In this document: one piece after another, positions 35,929-46,195 of the stretch
Position numbering within the stretch: position 1 is the stretch's first letter
How the letters are laid out: every line of letters starts with the position of its first letter
Source: Paracentrotus lividus
Taxonomy: Eukaryota > Echinodermata > Echinoidea > Camarodonta > Echinidae
Assembly: GCA_940671915.1 (NCBI GenBank)
Contig: CALNVZ010003426.1
Span: 39,981,217-40,045,216, forward strand
Direction: 5' to 3'
DNA length: 64,000 nt
Translations under genes and position numbers: made by a program
Notes under the pieces: generated by a model
Told to the model about the DNA's origin: nothing
What the model saw: the letters and a program-made list of their open reading frames with translations, nothing else
Databases searched by the model: none

Positions 35929-38900
35929 AAAGACATTAATTATATTTTAATTTGAATAATGTCTAGAGTAGTTTTTTTCTATACCTATCTGAAATATATT
36001 CAAAATAAATTCAAATACAAAAAGAAAAGAATCAACTTTCTCGTAATTACTATATACGATTTACGTCCATGTCATTTCACGGATATGAAATATATCTGAA
36101 ATATACGGGTATATCAATAAACAAGATAACAAGTCAAATTCCCGTTATTTCTATGAGTGTCTATATCACTTTATGGATCTGGGATTTGGATCAGATACAA
36201 TATTATAATCTCCATCAAGATTCTTACAAATCCTATTAGTGGCTTTGCCTCTTCAGTAAGTGGCCCTTGCCACAACTTATTGTTAGTCTTATCTTGGTGA
36301 ATATTCTGTCACTGTCCAATTTAGTGATGATTCGTCGGGTCTTGACTTGTTTTTGCATCCATCACTGTACTTGGTTGAGTTTCCGGTAGTCGCAACAAAT
36401 TTTTATTCCATCATCCTCTTCTTAACCTTGCAACCGGAGAGTCGTACAGTGAGGATGAAGGCTCCACTATGCGAGATCAATCTCCTTACAAACTTCATTC
36501 GTCTCTTGTCCTCTAGCAACGGGTGGTAAAGGATAAGGTCTGCTCTTGATGGGCTCCTCATCCGTCAGCCTATGTCGTGTTCCCCGAGATTATCAATCCT
36601 GGTATATCAGTCATGTCTCTTCAAATTCCTGAAGAAGGGTGCTTTTTCAGCTTGCTGATCTGGGTCGGATGTGGGCTGCTATGTACATCGTCGATCTCTC
36701 TCTGACTGGGCAGTGATTTGAAGATGATTAGTCACTGGCGCACAGCTGCATTCCTCCCGACTCATCTTCTTCTACATCCTCTGCTGTCCTGTATCATCCG
36801 ACTACAGATGTACACAACACATCTAAGACGCCAACATGCTCTCCCTTCTGAAGAATTTCTTGAAGGAGATGTGGCGTGGAAGTTTTGGTATTTCCATCAA
36901 TGTCTAGCTTGTAGTCCATCTTTCCTATCTCTCAATAACCTTGAATGGCCCCCGCCATTGCATTAACAGCTTTTTGTTGTCGGTGGTAGAAGAGGAGACT
37001 TCATCGCCTATTTCAAATCTCTCATCTTTGCCTTCTTGTTGTACTGCTTCCGGTCTCTCTCCGCAGTTCAATAGGTCCAATTAAGTCCATTGCAACTCTA
37101 CGAAACCGATTCGTCAATCAGAGGGGTTGAACCAAGCGGAACTTTACTGACCTTCCCTTTGGGATAGTCCCGCTGACATGGTTCACAAGACCTGCAGTGA
37201 CGAGTCACATCCGCATGCATTCTCAACCAAAGAACTGCATAGAGGATTCTATCTGATGTTCTTCTTACACCCAAGTGTCCTCAACGTATCGACTCGTGGG
37301 CTATCTTCATAACCTGTCTCTGTACTTGGTAGGTCCACTATCTGTGAAATAGGGTTCGACTCCGGGTTGTTGTGTCTACGAATTCTCTGTACAGACCCCC
37401 TTCTTGTAGAGAAAACGAGAAGAATTCCTTGTCGACTCACCTTCTTTCTCCACTTTCTGCATCACTGTCTAGCCTTCGACAATGATTTGTCCTCAGCTTG
37501 GCTTGGATCAAGTCTTCGACAAGTCACAACTTCATGAATGGCTGGGTACAACAAGGGGTGGCTTACTGCGTGTGCTTGCCTCTTCTGTTCCCTGTTTCCA
37601 CTGCACTCGCTTGATGACGTGTGGTGTCCAGTCAGGATCAGGGTCATCTGCTTTCTAACTCCAGGCGCTTGTCCAAGTACTAAGTCATATATTGGGTTCT
37701 TCACACACATGGCCATTATCTCTCCTGTGTAGTAGGCGTTCAATCTGTAACAACAACTTGAAAGATCTTAGATTCTATCAACCAAAACACAACAGCTTCT
37801 CCCTCCTTGCACAGTTGATCTTCACGCACCAAATCACGTCGCACTTCACCGTGTCATCCTGTATCTCGTAGCATATCAACCTGTTCACATTCACGAGGCC
37901 CTTACATACTATCAAATCATCTTGTTCTACCACATGCTGCTGCAGAAAGTAGCGGCAAGAATGTCTCCTCCTGCTAACCTAACACCCATTCATCTTCTGT
38001 AAGGCTTCCGTTCTATATCGGTGTTTTGCTAACCGTAAGACACATACCTCCAGCCTCGACGTTAGTTGTTCTCCTCTCAGCTGGGTTCGCTGACAGGTCC
38101 GCTAACCATCATACTGGCTCCTTCCTCCTGACGCTTCTTCGGGGCAGTTCCAAGAAAGGTGTCCAACTTTCTTACAAAAGCGTAGCAGGTCTTCTCTTTC
38201 CTTGAGCTTGACTTCCGATGTGTTCTTGCTGCCGAAAGACTGTCTCTCCTGTCCACGACCTCTTTGAAGTGCCTCCCATCCGAATGAACTGAGCTCCAGT
38301 CGACGGTCTATCTCTCATTCTGCGTAACCTTGGGTCATTGTGAGCACTCGATACTGATCTGCAAGGGTTAAAGATTCTGCAAATCTCTAGGTTTACGTTC
38401 CTGAATGAACATTACGAAATCTTTAGAAGTGCACTAATACTGCTCTTGCAAAAATGAGACTCTTGACACCATCTAAGAGAATTTTCATACGGGCTAAGTT
38501 CTAGCCATCTATCAAGTATTTTTCAATCCTAGATGCGAATTGAACATAACTCTCTCCCGATTGGATTTTGCATTCCTGAAACTTCAACCTATAACCCCCT
38601 CGGTTAAATCGTAACCCTTCAATAAGGCGGACTTTACTGCACTATAATCCTTAGCCTCAGCTACTGTAAGTCGTGAAATAATCTGTAGTGCTTTCCCTGA
38701 TAAACAAAGCAGACAATGATAAGGCCAATCATTAGAGTTACAACCCACACTAGAGGCATGTCTTTCTAAAACGAATCATAAATAGCTATCAAATATCATC
38801 CTCTCCCATCTTGAAAAGGTGGGATAGGTGGATCTTGACCTTGAGAGTGGAAGAACTGAAGTACTTCCTCTATCTCTCCATCAGCTCCTCTAACCTAATC

Positions 38901-39304
38901 TGTTGAGCAATTAACTCAAACTCTTGCTTCTTAGCTTCAGTTGCAGAAGCTCTAGCTTCAGCTCTCTCATCTCTTGCTTCTTTCACACAGTCATCCACAT
39001 ACATTTAAGATCATTCCCACTTAAGCCAAAAGACTTTCCTGTTCTAATGAATGTATCCCTATCCATACTAAACAGTTGCAGCGCACTCACCAACGCTATC
39101 GAAACGATGCTTCAGGAATCACAGGCACCGGCCTTAGATGAACACTCTCTTCACCTCCAGTAACCGCACAATGCAATGTTCCACTCTATAAGGGACAGAA
39201 TGAAAATACAAACAAGTTAAGTTCAGTTCTAAAACTTCAGTTTGCAATTTCCTACATTCCATAACAACTTTTATCAATATTAACTGATCCTATCAATAGA
39301 GAAA
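35929..39304 (-). pseudogene. Gypsy-type gag-protease-integrase remnant, RT absent
   Basis: Minus-strand landmarks, from high to low coordinates: a gag helix with QEFELIAQQIRLEELMER near 38890-38945 and an EEVLQFFHSQGQDPPIPPF segment near 38815-38875; a CCHC knuckle remnant (FCKKVGH..WNCPEEA) near 38120-38175; the protease catalytic MLRDTG near 37855-37875 and YDLVLGQAPGVRK near 37640-37700; EDKSLSKARQ near 37460-37490; GGLYREFVDT near 37375-37405; an integrase zinc finger with GHLGVRRTSDRI-like text (about 37240-37290) and CRSCEPCQRDYP near 37160-37200; and LLMQWRGPFKVIER near 36920-36960. Only about 200 bases separate protease and pre-integrase, and about 150 separate the zinc finger and C-terminus, so RT/RNase H and the DDE core are missing. 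Frames are broken throughout, so no intact product is predicted. Confidence 0.75.
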
Positions 39305-39328
39305 GAGAGTCCCTTCGTGGTCGCAATT
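39305..39328 (-). promoter_or_regulatory. Probable primer-binding site
   Basis: Directly inside the 5' LTR on the minus strand lies AATTGCGACCACGAAGGGAC. It has the GCGACC core common in gypsy primer-binding sites, but TTG rather than the canonical TGG start. The donor tRNA cannot be named by eye; one base may be a sequence error. Confidence 0.5.
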
Positions 39329-41210
39329 TGTCAGAATCATTTGCACTGTATTTGCAAAGTCTGGCGATAAGAACAAGTTCTGTCTGTAAATTATAGTTGG
39401 TTAGGAATTCACACAAATAAAACAAATATTCTCATTCATATCATATAAAGTTTACAAGCTTACATAGCATGCTTATATCATGAACTATTGATCATTTGCT
39501 TCAAACCACAATTGGTTCCCAGACTTACATTATGTCCTCATAATTAATTTGCAACAACGAAATTGCATAATGTATATTCCATAATAAAAGAGATTTACCA
39601 CAATATTACTATAATGCTTAATATTGAGAAGAATATTCCTATGTAATTTTAGACCACGATATATTAAACTATGATGTTTCAAACACAAGAACTCAAGAAA
39701 TATTAACCAGATTTCAGAAATTCCGTTTATAGTTTAATATCAATAAAGGATACCTAAACAATGATATTTCTATACGTGAACTCAAGAAATATAACCCAGA
39801 TTTCAAGAACTTCCGTTATAGATTAATCAACAAGCTACAGGTACCTTTCCGCGGATTTAAATATTGTTCTGTTAAAGTCTCAAATAAACTTTGAATAATA
39901 ACGATACTCACACGCGACACGACTGGTTTCTGTCCATTTAACCGCACGCTATCTGTCTCGATCTGTCCTGAAAAACCTACGATAGATGCCCATGGATCTC
40001 TGAAGTAGCAGTCGAACGCCTGTAGTTGAAGTCAGCTGATCTCCCATCGACGAAAGCGTTAACCCATACTTAGGTTCAGGAGTCGATCAGTGGTTGAAGT
40101 CAACGATGTTGAGCCGTCTCAAACCTCCGCAGGTGCGGATCCATAATATAAGTGAACTGGAAATTGTTGAACACAGCTGAAAGCTGAACGCTGAAATATA
40201 GCTGAAACTGAAACCGAAACCCAGTTCATCTGTAACTGCTGTAAATAATGCATCAACACAGGTCATAGCAATACATGAAATTATTCTATAATGATTATAT
40301 TCATAAACTATAACACACTTGGATGCTTTCATGTATCATTAAGATTATCTTCAGATCATTCACCTAAATATTCCATCAAATATCACTGCATTTTGTACAG
40401 GGTTATATATATAACATCAATGCACTAAAGCTTTCAAAATACAACCCTCTTCTAGCAGTCAAAATATCAAGAATCATCTATAATTCATTTCTTCTTTTAG
40501 TAAAAAAGCGAAAAGCAGATAAAAGAGCGCTATAATACATTTCATTTATATCAAGGAAACCATAAATTACTGCTTCTTAAGCCTCACATATTTGCTCTGT
40601 GATACCAAATCACAATATCTCTTTAACAAAGAATCAATAAACTTTACTATCCTGCCTTCTTTGCTGTGGAAGGACATCAAATGTATAATTGACACAAATT
40701 AATATAATAATTCCAACATAATTAATTCAATGCTTTGCTGATAAATGATTCAAACAAATGATTTCTTATGATATCATTAATCTATATCACAAATGTTGTG
40801 CTGTGTAATATGTGTGCCCACGCCTAAACAAGAAAATTATAGAAAACAAATACGAAAATTAACTACAACATCATGATGGAGCTGTAAGAGAGTCTTCACC
40901 CGGCCTCGCTGCCTGGATTCCATTGATGGCACCAAAAATACAAGGCTGCGCATCCTACATGCATGACAATGGCTTCCTCTCAGACACTTCAGCACAACCT
41001 TCTCTCATCAAGGCTAAATGTCTTCTCCAACCCTTAACTCACATCAACACACCAATAACACACATGTACTGTGCTATGCATGAGGTATGCCTAAAGACAC
41101 ACCCAACCACCCTTGTACAACTTGTTCATCTACCAAAGACCTATTGTCCTCAAGTACCACTATAACTACTAGTCTTTCTTCTAGTCTAAAATCTCAGTCA
41201 CTTTGTGACA
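39329..41210 (-). repeat. Right LTR (5' LTR), complete
   Basis: About 1.88 kb with short terminal inverted repeats (TGTCA...TGACA). It aligns with the left LTR throughout. The sequence just outside is GTGAC, which differs by one base from GCGAC next to the inverted LTR tip at 42826-42911, a possible diverged 5-bp target duplication. Confidence 0.9.
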
Positions 41211-41315
41211 GTGACATGTAGTTCAAGCCGCCTTGCAACTATACTTCAGAAGGTTCAGAAGAAGGTTATGTGTTCTTTAAACCCTAAAACCAGTTACCCA
41301 AGCATTGGAAAGTTA

Positions 41316-42823
41316 TTTTGTATCAATGTTCCATGTTTAAGCTGTACCAAAACAATTATTTTCTTTAATTTAAAGGTCCTTTAAGGCACCTTGCAAAAGA
41401 TAAAGCCACGGCCCCCTGCATGAACAACGCACAGCTGGGATTATAGCCGGATTTACCGTTCCCTATTATTCTTCCATTGACAATTTGGAGGGGATTAAGT
41501 ACAACCGGTTTAAAGCACCGTTGGCGGCGTTCAGCAGTAAGGCCGGGGTTTTAGCTTTTGGTAAGTCGCCTAACTACTATTCAATCTCTCTGTGCTCTTT
41601 CAGCCCTAGTCCGTCTGAACGCCAAGGTTCTGTTCTCTCAGGTCTTCTGATCCCTCGATGATGCGAAGGACCCAAAGGAATCATGGACGTAGCTTGCGAG
41701 AGTGGCAGATGTGCCCCAGGGACACGATCAATATTTGCAGGAGGTCACTGGCATTCCTGAGGTTTCATTTCTCGATTTGAACAGCATTTTCGATATAGAG
41801 TTCCCTACCCTCAGCATCATTAAGCGATCGGGTGTGGTCATGCTGAGATCAAAGTATTCAAAGTCCATGAGATGCGGTGTCCGATGGAGTCGTTGCACCA
41901 GCCACTCTCATCCGTTGGAGTAGATGCGCTCTCCGGGTTGCGTTGAATTGAAAGCTTGCCATGCGCTAGGTTAACATCCTTTGGCTGCTGGGTGCAGGTG
42001 GGCGGGCGGAGTTCTGGTGGTTTGGTATGGCTTTGGTGCGTGACGATCACGTGATGATCTTCTGAAGGATTGCTTGAGTCTAGCAGGAAGCATCTTTTCA
42101 TTACACTGTGGACTGTGCCTTGTATGGGACCAGCAATCTCCCCTTCTTTTTCTAACTTTTTCTCCCTCTCCTTCCTCAATCGTTCTCTTCCTTTCCATTC
42201 TTTTCCTTTCTTTTTTCCCTTCCTCCGTCTTTCCATTTCCTTCATGTTTCTTCTCCCTTTCCTTATATTCTTTAATTTCTTCTCAGCAGCTGCTCTTTTT
42301 CTCCTTTTCTTTCTTAGTCTTCCTTTTCCCTTCTTTTTCTCCTGAGCTCTCCTTCTCTTTTCCTTTTCCTTCCCTAAGTCTTTCTTTCTCCTTCTCCTCA
42401 TAGTCTTTGCAGCTGCACTTGGTGTCCGTATAATTTTCCGAGACGTACTGGGCGATCTTAAAACATTTTGGCTTTGGTCTAAGAATACTAGCTTCCCTCT
42501 GTGGTTCCTTCTGTACTATCACGCTTGTAGCCATCTCTCAGTGAGAGTGGCAGTACCTTTTCTAATATCTTCAGCTTAAGCGTGCCCATCCCTTCTTTTA
42601 GGGTCCTGTGGACTTGGCATTCTTACGTGATGATGCTGATCTCGATCTTGGTGATGGTTCATCGGATGATGAACAATTCATCATCAGCGCCCTCGTTCCA
42701 TATGCATAACTGCTCTCCATGATAGAACATTTCATCCGGCTTCTGAACTTTGCTGCGTCTTACTAGCTCTCGAATAATCGACTGTAGTGTCCACATCTGA
42801 CGAGTTTGTGAAGTAATGTGGCA
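41316..42823 (-). repeat. Inverted noisy copy of the large exon (23968-25495)
   Basis: Reverse complement of the 3' part of the large exon, including the coiled coil (its minus-strand frame reads RERLRKEREKKLEKEG near 42125-42175), ARLKQSFRRSSRDRH and STPTDES. Insertions and deletions relative to 23968-25495 are mostly single bases, and each copy keeps open stretches the other breaks. Two error-rich reads of one locus explain this better than two old paralogues. Confidence 0.8.
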
Positions 42824-42825
42824 TG

Positions 42826-42911
42826 TGTGAATTCCTAACCAACTATAATTATACAGACAGAACTTGTTCTTATCGCCAGACTTTGCAAATACAGTGCAAA
42901 TGATTCTGACA
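42826..42911 (+). repeat. 86-bp LTR tip, inverted relative to the main element
   Basis: GTGTGAATTCCTAACC... to ...AAATGATTCTGACA is the reverse complement of 39329-39414, ending exactly at the LTR border. It is fused directly to the inverted exon copy. These are the same roughly 87 bases missing from the gap-side LTR. Confidence 0.85.
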
Positions 42912-43254
42912 GTCGCCAACATGTGAACTGTGTATGTCTTCCCATTTATTGGGTTGTGATTGCAGAGTTATAATTACTCTTCACCTACTTTGGTGCTGTC
43001 CATGAAAGGTTGGCATAAACAATAGTTCTTAAAACTTCTCAAATATTAACCCATGGATTATCAGGTAAAGTTTTTTTTTAAATTCATTGTGTTTGTTCTA
43101 GCTGTGCACAAATTAATCTTTCTGACCTCAAAGACTGCTATTAAAGATGTAATCAAGCATTCCCAAAGCAATGATGTTAGGTCATTCCATGAAGTTGGGG
43201 CACAAAGATTGACAATTCAGCATAACTCTTCCTAATTATGCCATGCATAAATAA

Positions 43255-43425
43255 ATAATGGTAGAACTGTCGTCAATTGGTCGTGTCACTTGACTGGGGA
43301 TACAAAGGTCGTGGGTTCAATCGCTGGCATGGCACTTATGTTCTTGAGCAAGGCATTCTATTTACATTTGCCTCACTCCATCCAGGGTTGAATGTGTACC
43401 AGATATGCTAAAGCGCTTAATATTT
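43255..43425 (+). mobile_element. tRNA-derived SINE
   Basis: A polymerase III B-box, GGTTCAATC at 43314-43322, sits in TCGTGGGTTCAATCGCTGGC. It is followed by TTCTTGAGCAAGGCATTCTA and TTTACATTTGCCTCACTCCA, a tail arrangement I associate with tRNA-like SINEs of marine invertebrates. The A-box region is diverged. Located just upstream of a Bcl-2 family exon in intron-like DNA. Confidence 0.65.
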
Positions 43426-43592
43426 GGCCACTAAGCGATGACCAGGGAATGTTTAGTGCCATTCAGACTCAATTTTGACATTGAAGTTGTGTACCAAACT
43501 TAACTAGAGACACTGTAAAGTAAAAGACCTGTAATGTATGTTTTCCTGTTTATTCTGTATAATTGTTGATATTTTTGCTTTCACTACAATAG

Positions 43593-43805
43593 ATGTGATA
43601 AGACTAGATAGCACCACGCCCGGTCATGTGAGGAGAGATGTGGATACATCCTTCCCTGTGCTCCCAGCAGCGATGACTGCTGACGATCTGGTCCAGGACG
43701 GGGGTTCCGCATCTCTTCCTGATAGGGGAGCCAGTGAAGGCACAGGAGGAGGGGACCGAAATGGAGCCGACCGAAACGTGACGGACTCTTGGACGGAGAG
43801 CGGAG
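43593..43805 (+). CDS. Bcl-2 family gene, acidic linker exon
   Basis: The acceptor CACTACAATAG precedes 43593 and the donor GGAG|GTCAGA follows 43805. The exon enters and leaves in phase 1, so it could be skipped without breaking the frame. It encodes about 71 residues, Asp/Ser/Gly/Arg-rich with no hydrophobic core (VIRLDSTTPGHVRRDVDT at the start, NVTDSWTESG at the end), so probably a flexible linker ahead of the BH3 exon. The frame is clean, unlike the blocks upstream. The next exon, about 570 bases on, begins in the same phase, giving an Asp codon at the junction. Confidence 0.75.
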
Positions 43806-44375
43806 GTCAGATTCTGCATAATTAATATCACTTTATAGGATCAATGGGGGATTTCAAGTTCAGAGTTAATGCTTGTGTTTGTGTTGGAAGCACAATCAAT
43901 TTAGATTGCCTGCCTTAGCTCCAACACCTAATCTGAGTTTTAAAAAGGTCAAAATCGCATAACTGATAGTTCTACACCAAGTGTAACTCGTCACAAGACC
44001 ATTCTTATTTTAATTTTGGCGATGTGATGATGTAAATCAAAGCACATCTACAAAAGGTCAACATCAAATTTGAAATCACCCCATGTGTTTAATATTAACC
44101 CTTTAGCACATAGAGGCTATGTAAAACTGGTCTGCTTAATCCTCAGATCTATCTGCCAAAATGATGTATTGTAGCCATGGTGAAACAAAACAAAATAAAA
44201 GCACAATTTACATGCTGATTAACTGCAGCATGCTGAAAGTAATCGAGTTGTAAAAGGTGGTTTGAGGAGAAAGCAGCAGTAGTGATATCATCTCAACGAC
44301 CACAGTTTCGTCAAGTCAATCTTCAGCTCACATTAATTTAACCTCTCTTGTTTCCTGGTACATTTGTATTTCCAG

Positions 44376-44615
44376 ATGGTAGTGACATTCCATTCGAACA
44401 ACGAAATCAGGCGGAGCGGGAGGAGTATTTCAAACGCATTGCCGACAGGCTGGCGATGATAGGTGATCAGGCGTTGAGAGAATACGAGTTCGACGACGAT
44501 GCTGCAGGTGGTGCTGCCGGTGGCCAACAGAGGGTGGTGCAGAGCACGTGCACAACTGAAACCTACGCTTCGTGTTCTGTAGCAGCATCGGGAGGAGCAA
44601 CAGGGATAACCCATA
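44376..44615 (+). CDS. Bcl-2 family gene, BH3 exon
   Basis: The acceptor TATTTCCAG and the donor CCATA|GTATGT bound 240 bases, phase 1 to phase 1. After an acidic/charged helix (FEQRNQAEREEYFKRIAD) comes LAMIGDQALREYEF. This fits the BH3 pattern of a Leu four residues before an invariant Gly-Asp and then an aromatic, and resembles the BH3 of Bak and Bcl-G. In this family the BH3 helix binds the groove of partner Bcl-2 proteins and controls mitochondrial outer-membrane permeability. The rest of the exon is Gly/Ala/Ser/Thr-rich. The linker length between BH3 and the next helix is long for Bak or Bax, which favours a divergent Bcl-2-like member. Bcl-2-like 14 is my best guess from the exons downstream. 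Confidence 0.72.
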
Positions 44616-45030
44616 GTATGTATACTTTATGTAGGGCTACACTTCTAGAAATACTGCATTTAGGCTTCCTTGTAGGTATTTATTTAACCCCTTGATGGTG
44701 TGACAAAATTTGTACATGTTCTCTTGATGAAGCAACCCCTTTCCTATTTGATATCTTCCTTTTTTATTAAAAAAAAAAAGAGAAAATTATGTCCTCATTC
44801 ATCATTAATAATCTCCTGAAATCCTTTACAGTTTTTCATAAACATTTGCTCTACATTTTAAAATCTGTGTTACTTGATGTTAATATTCATTTCATGAATG
44901 ACAGCGCTGCAAAATTAAAAACAAGAACATCATCCTGTGTTGTTGAAAGTTGACAAAGAAAATAATAAATTTCCTGAAAACATCCCCCATCCTTCCTACC
45001 ATCAAATTATTGTTTTTCTTTGCTTCCTAG

Positions 45031-45095
45031 GCCATGCAGCTGAGTACATGGAGATAGGACAGAGGATACGAACTGATGTAGACGGTGTGCAGCTG
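45031..45095 (+). CDS. Bcl-2 family gene, short helix exon
   Basis: The acceptor TTGCTTCCTAG and the donor CAGCTG|GTAAGC enclose 65 bases. With the phase-1 base from the previous exon it reads SHAAEYMEIGQRIRTDVDGV then QL and ends in phase 0. The amphipathic helix would be an early core helix of the Bcl-2 fold. Inverted-repeat elements lie directly downstream in the intron (45130-45248 and 45280-45414). Confidence 0.72.
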
Positions 45096-45129
45096 GTAAG
45101 CATATGTTAGCCATTATGTTTACCCCTCA

Positions 45130-45248
45130 GATCAGAGGCATCGGAAGGCATTGTGGAGACAAGGGATTGGAGGGGCAAGCAATTGTGTTAACAATGGCAT
45201 TCCCCTCCAATCCTTTTTCTCCTCAGAGCCTTCTGATACTTCTGCTTC
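45130..45248. repeat. Inverted repeat / small hairpin
   Basis: CAGAGGCATCGGAAGGC...GGGATTGGAGGGG on the left pairs with CCCCTCCAATCC...GCCTTCTGATACTTCTG on the right, with few mismatches. Non-coding; probably a small foldback element. Confidence 0.7.
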
Positions 45249-45279
45249 AGATGCATGTTCACACATTAAACTTAAGGTT

Positions 45280-45414
45280 GTTGCATAAAACTTATTAGAG
45301 TAAAATTTACTATTAATGGTAAGTACCATGGTAATGTTGCCCAACAGCCATAGTATTTCATGAAAGCTACCATTGATGGCTATGTTTATACTATAATAGC
45401 AAGTTTTATGCAAC
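45280..45414. repeat. Foldback element with GTTGCATAAAACTT termini
   Basis: The left end GTTGCATAAAACTTATTA is mirrored by TAATAGCAAGTTTTATGCAAC. Inner segments (ACTATTAATGGTA..CCATTGATGG) also pair. It is about 135 bases long and non-coding. Related ACCATCAATAGTAAGTTTTAT text recurs near 45580-45602. Confidence 0.65.
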
Positions 45415-45699
45415 CGGGCGCAGATCATCTACAATCTTGATAAAGCATGGAGCCGAAAGCCATATTAACTTGCCATTGGGGGTATTTGGGGTAACTCTGA
45501 TATCTATGGTAATTGCTATCAAACATTGCTTAACAGCCTGTCAAATTTAAATTTTACAATTTGTCATTGATGGCAAAGTTACCATCAATAGTAAGTTTTA
45601 TATCCCTTATCTAAGATTGTTTGCATTGAGAGTGTACACAAGGAGAAAAAGAATAGTTTAACTAAGAAAACTTTCCAAGAAATAGTTCGTTTTTCTTCA

Positions 45700-45740
45700 T
45701 GACGTCACGCCATAGTACATTTTTTCCCTAGGGAAAAACT
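45700..45740. promoter_or_regulatory. CRE palindrome and TTTTTCCCTAGGGAAAAA palindrome
   Basis: TGACGTCA, the full ATF/CREB element, is at 45700-45707. The 18-base palindrome TTTTTCCCTAGGGAAAAA follows about 15 bases later, roughly 200 bases upstream of the ATG at 45933. Both suit a promoter for that exon. In the second copy near 49510 the CRE reads TGCGTCA, missing one base. Confidence 0.4.
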
Positions 45741-45760
45741 GGACTATTACGTTTTTCCGA

Positions 45761-45777
45761 CCCCCCCCCCCCCCCCC
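45761..45777. repeat. Poly-C run of 17 bases
   Basis: Uninterrupted C run ahead of the DUF3504 exon; shorter and interrupted in the second copy. Confidence 0.9.
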
Positions 45778-45932
45778 ACCCTATTTCACGAGTCGCAACG
45801 CACAACGCGCGCGGTGCTACTCTGCTGCTTTTACCTGAATTCTCCACTGCATGCCACGGGAAACTTTCGGCGAGCTGCACTGAGCATGGTACCAGGTGCG
45901 CAACAGCTGAATTTTGTTTGTAAACAGACAAA

Positions 45933-46186
45933 ATGGCTGCCTCCACTAGTTGCCAGATTGATGGTAATAACGGAAGATTTCAGCAGTATAATGACGAGGA
46001 AATTGTGGATTTCATGAACTCGACTGACAGCGTTAATACTCAGAAACAAATTAAGTATGCTGTATCTATATTCCGTGAATTTTGTTCACAAATTGATGGT
46101 GTGAGTTGTGATGAGATCGACATCAAATCACTCGATTCAGCGCTCGCAAGATTTTTCGTCGGTGCTCGAACAAAAACGGGCGCTTT
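45933..46186 (+). CDS. DUF3504 / KIAA1958-type protein, N-terminal exon only
   Basis: ATG in good context (ACAAAATGG) opens 84 codons, running to a donor TTT|GTAAGT in phase 2. The peptide contains NDEEIVDFMNSTDSVNTQKQ, then IKYAVSIFREFC, IDIKSLDSALARFFVGARTK and TGA. This arrangement (a short acidic segment, 'S.NT.K', then a helical core-binding-like domain ending 'L..F...R...G.L') is what I know from the N-terminal domain of DUF3504 proteins, relatives of Crypton tyrosine recombinases. No downstream exon with the recombinase-like domain follows before the next host exon, so this is either a stranded first exon or a gene whose remainder is lost. It lies in an intron of the Bcl-2 family gene, same strand. 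Confidence 0.6.
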
Positions 46187-46195
46187 GTAAGTATG

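Larger units (their letters stand above)
34050..41210 (-). mobile_element. Ty3/gypsy-type LTR retrotransposon without a visible reverse transcriptase
   Basis: Two direct repeats of about 1.87 kb flank a roughly 3.4-kb interior. The complete LTR runs from TGTCAG at 39329 to GTGACA at 41210, so read on the minus strand it starts TGTCAC and ends CTGACA. A purine tract abuts the 3' LTR and a primer-binding-like sequence abuts the 5' LTR. The interior reads on the minus strand as gag coiled coil, zinc knuckle, retropepsin, pre-integrase segment, H2C2 zinc finger and the GPF-type integrase C-terminus. RT/RNase H and the integrase catalytic core are not seen and there is no room for them, so it would depend on another element for mobilisation. 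Dense indels between the LTRs look like read error as well as age. Confidence 0.85.

Noticed and set aside
41838..42401. 187-codon minus-strand open frame, apparently an independent coiled-coil gene
   Set aside because: It is the inverted copy of the large exon at 23968-25495, open in part by chance of indels.
45728..45946. 72-codon minus-strand frame upstream of the DUF3504 exon
   Set aside because: It runs through the poly-C tract as poly-Gly and overlaps the likely promoter on the other strand; no domain.
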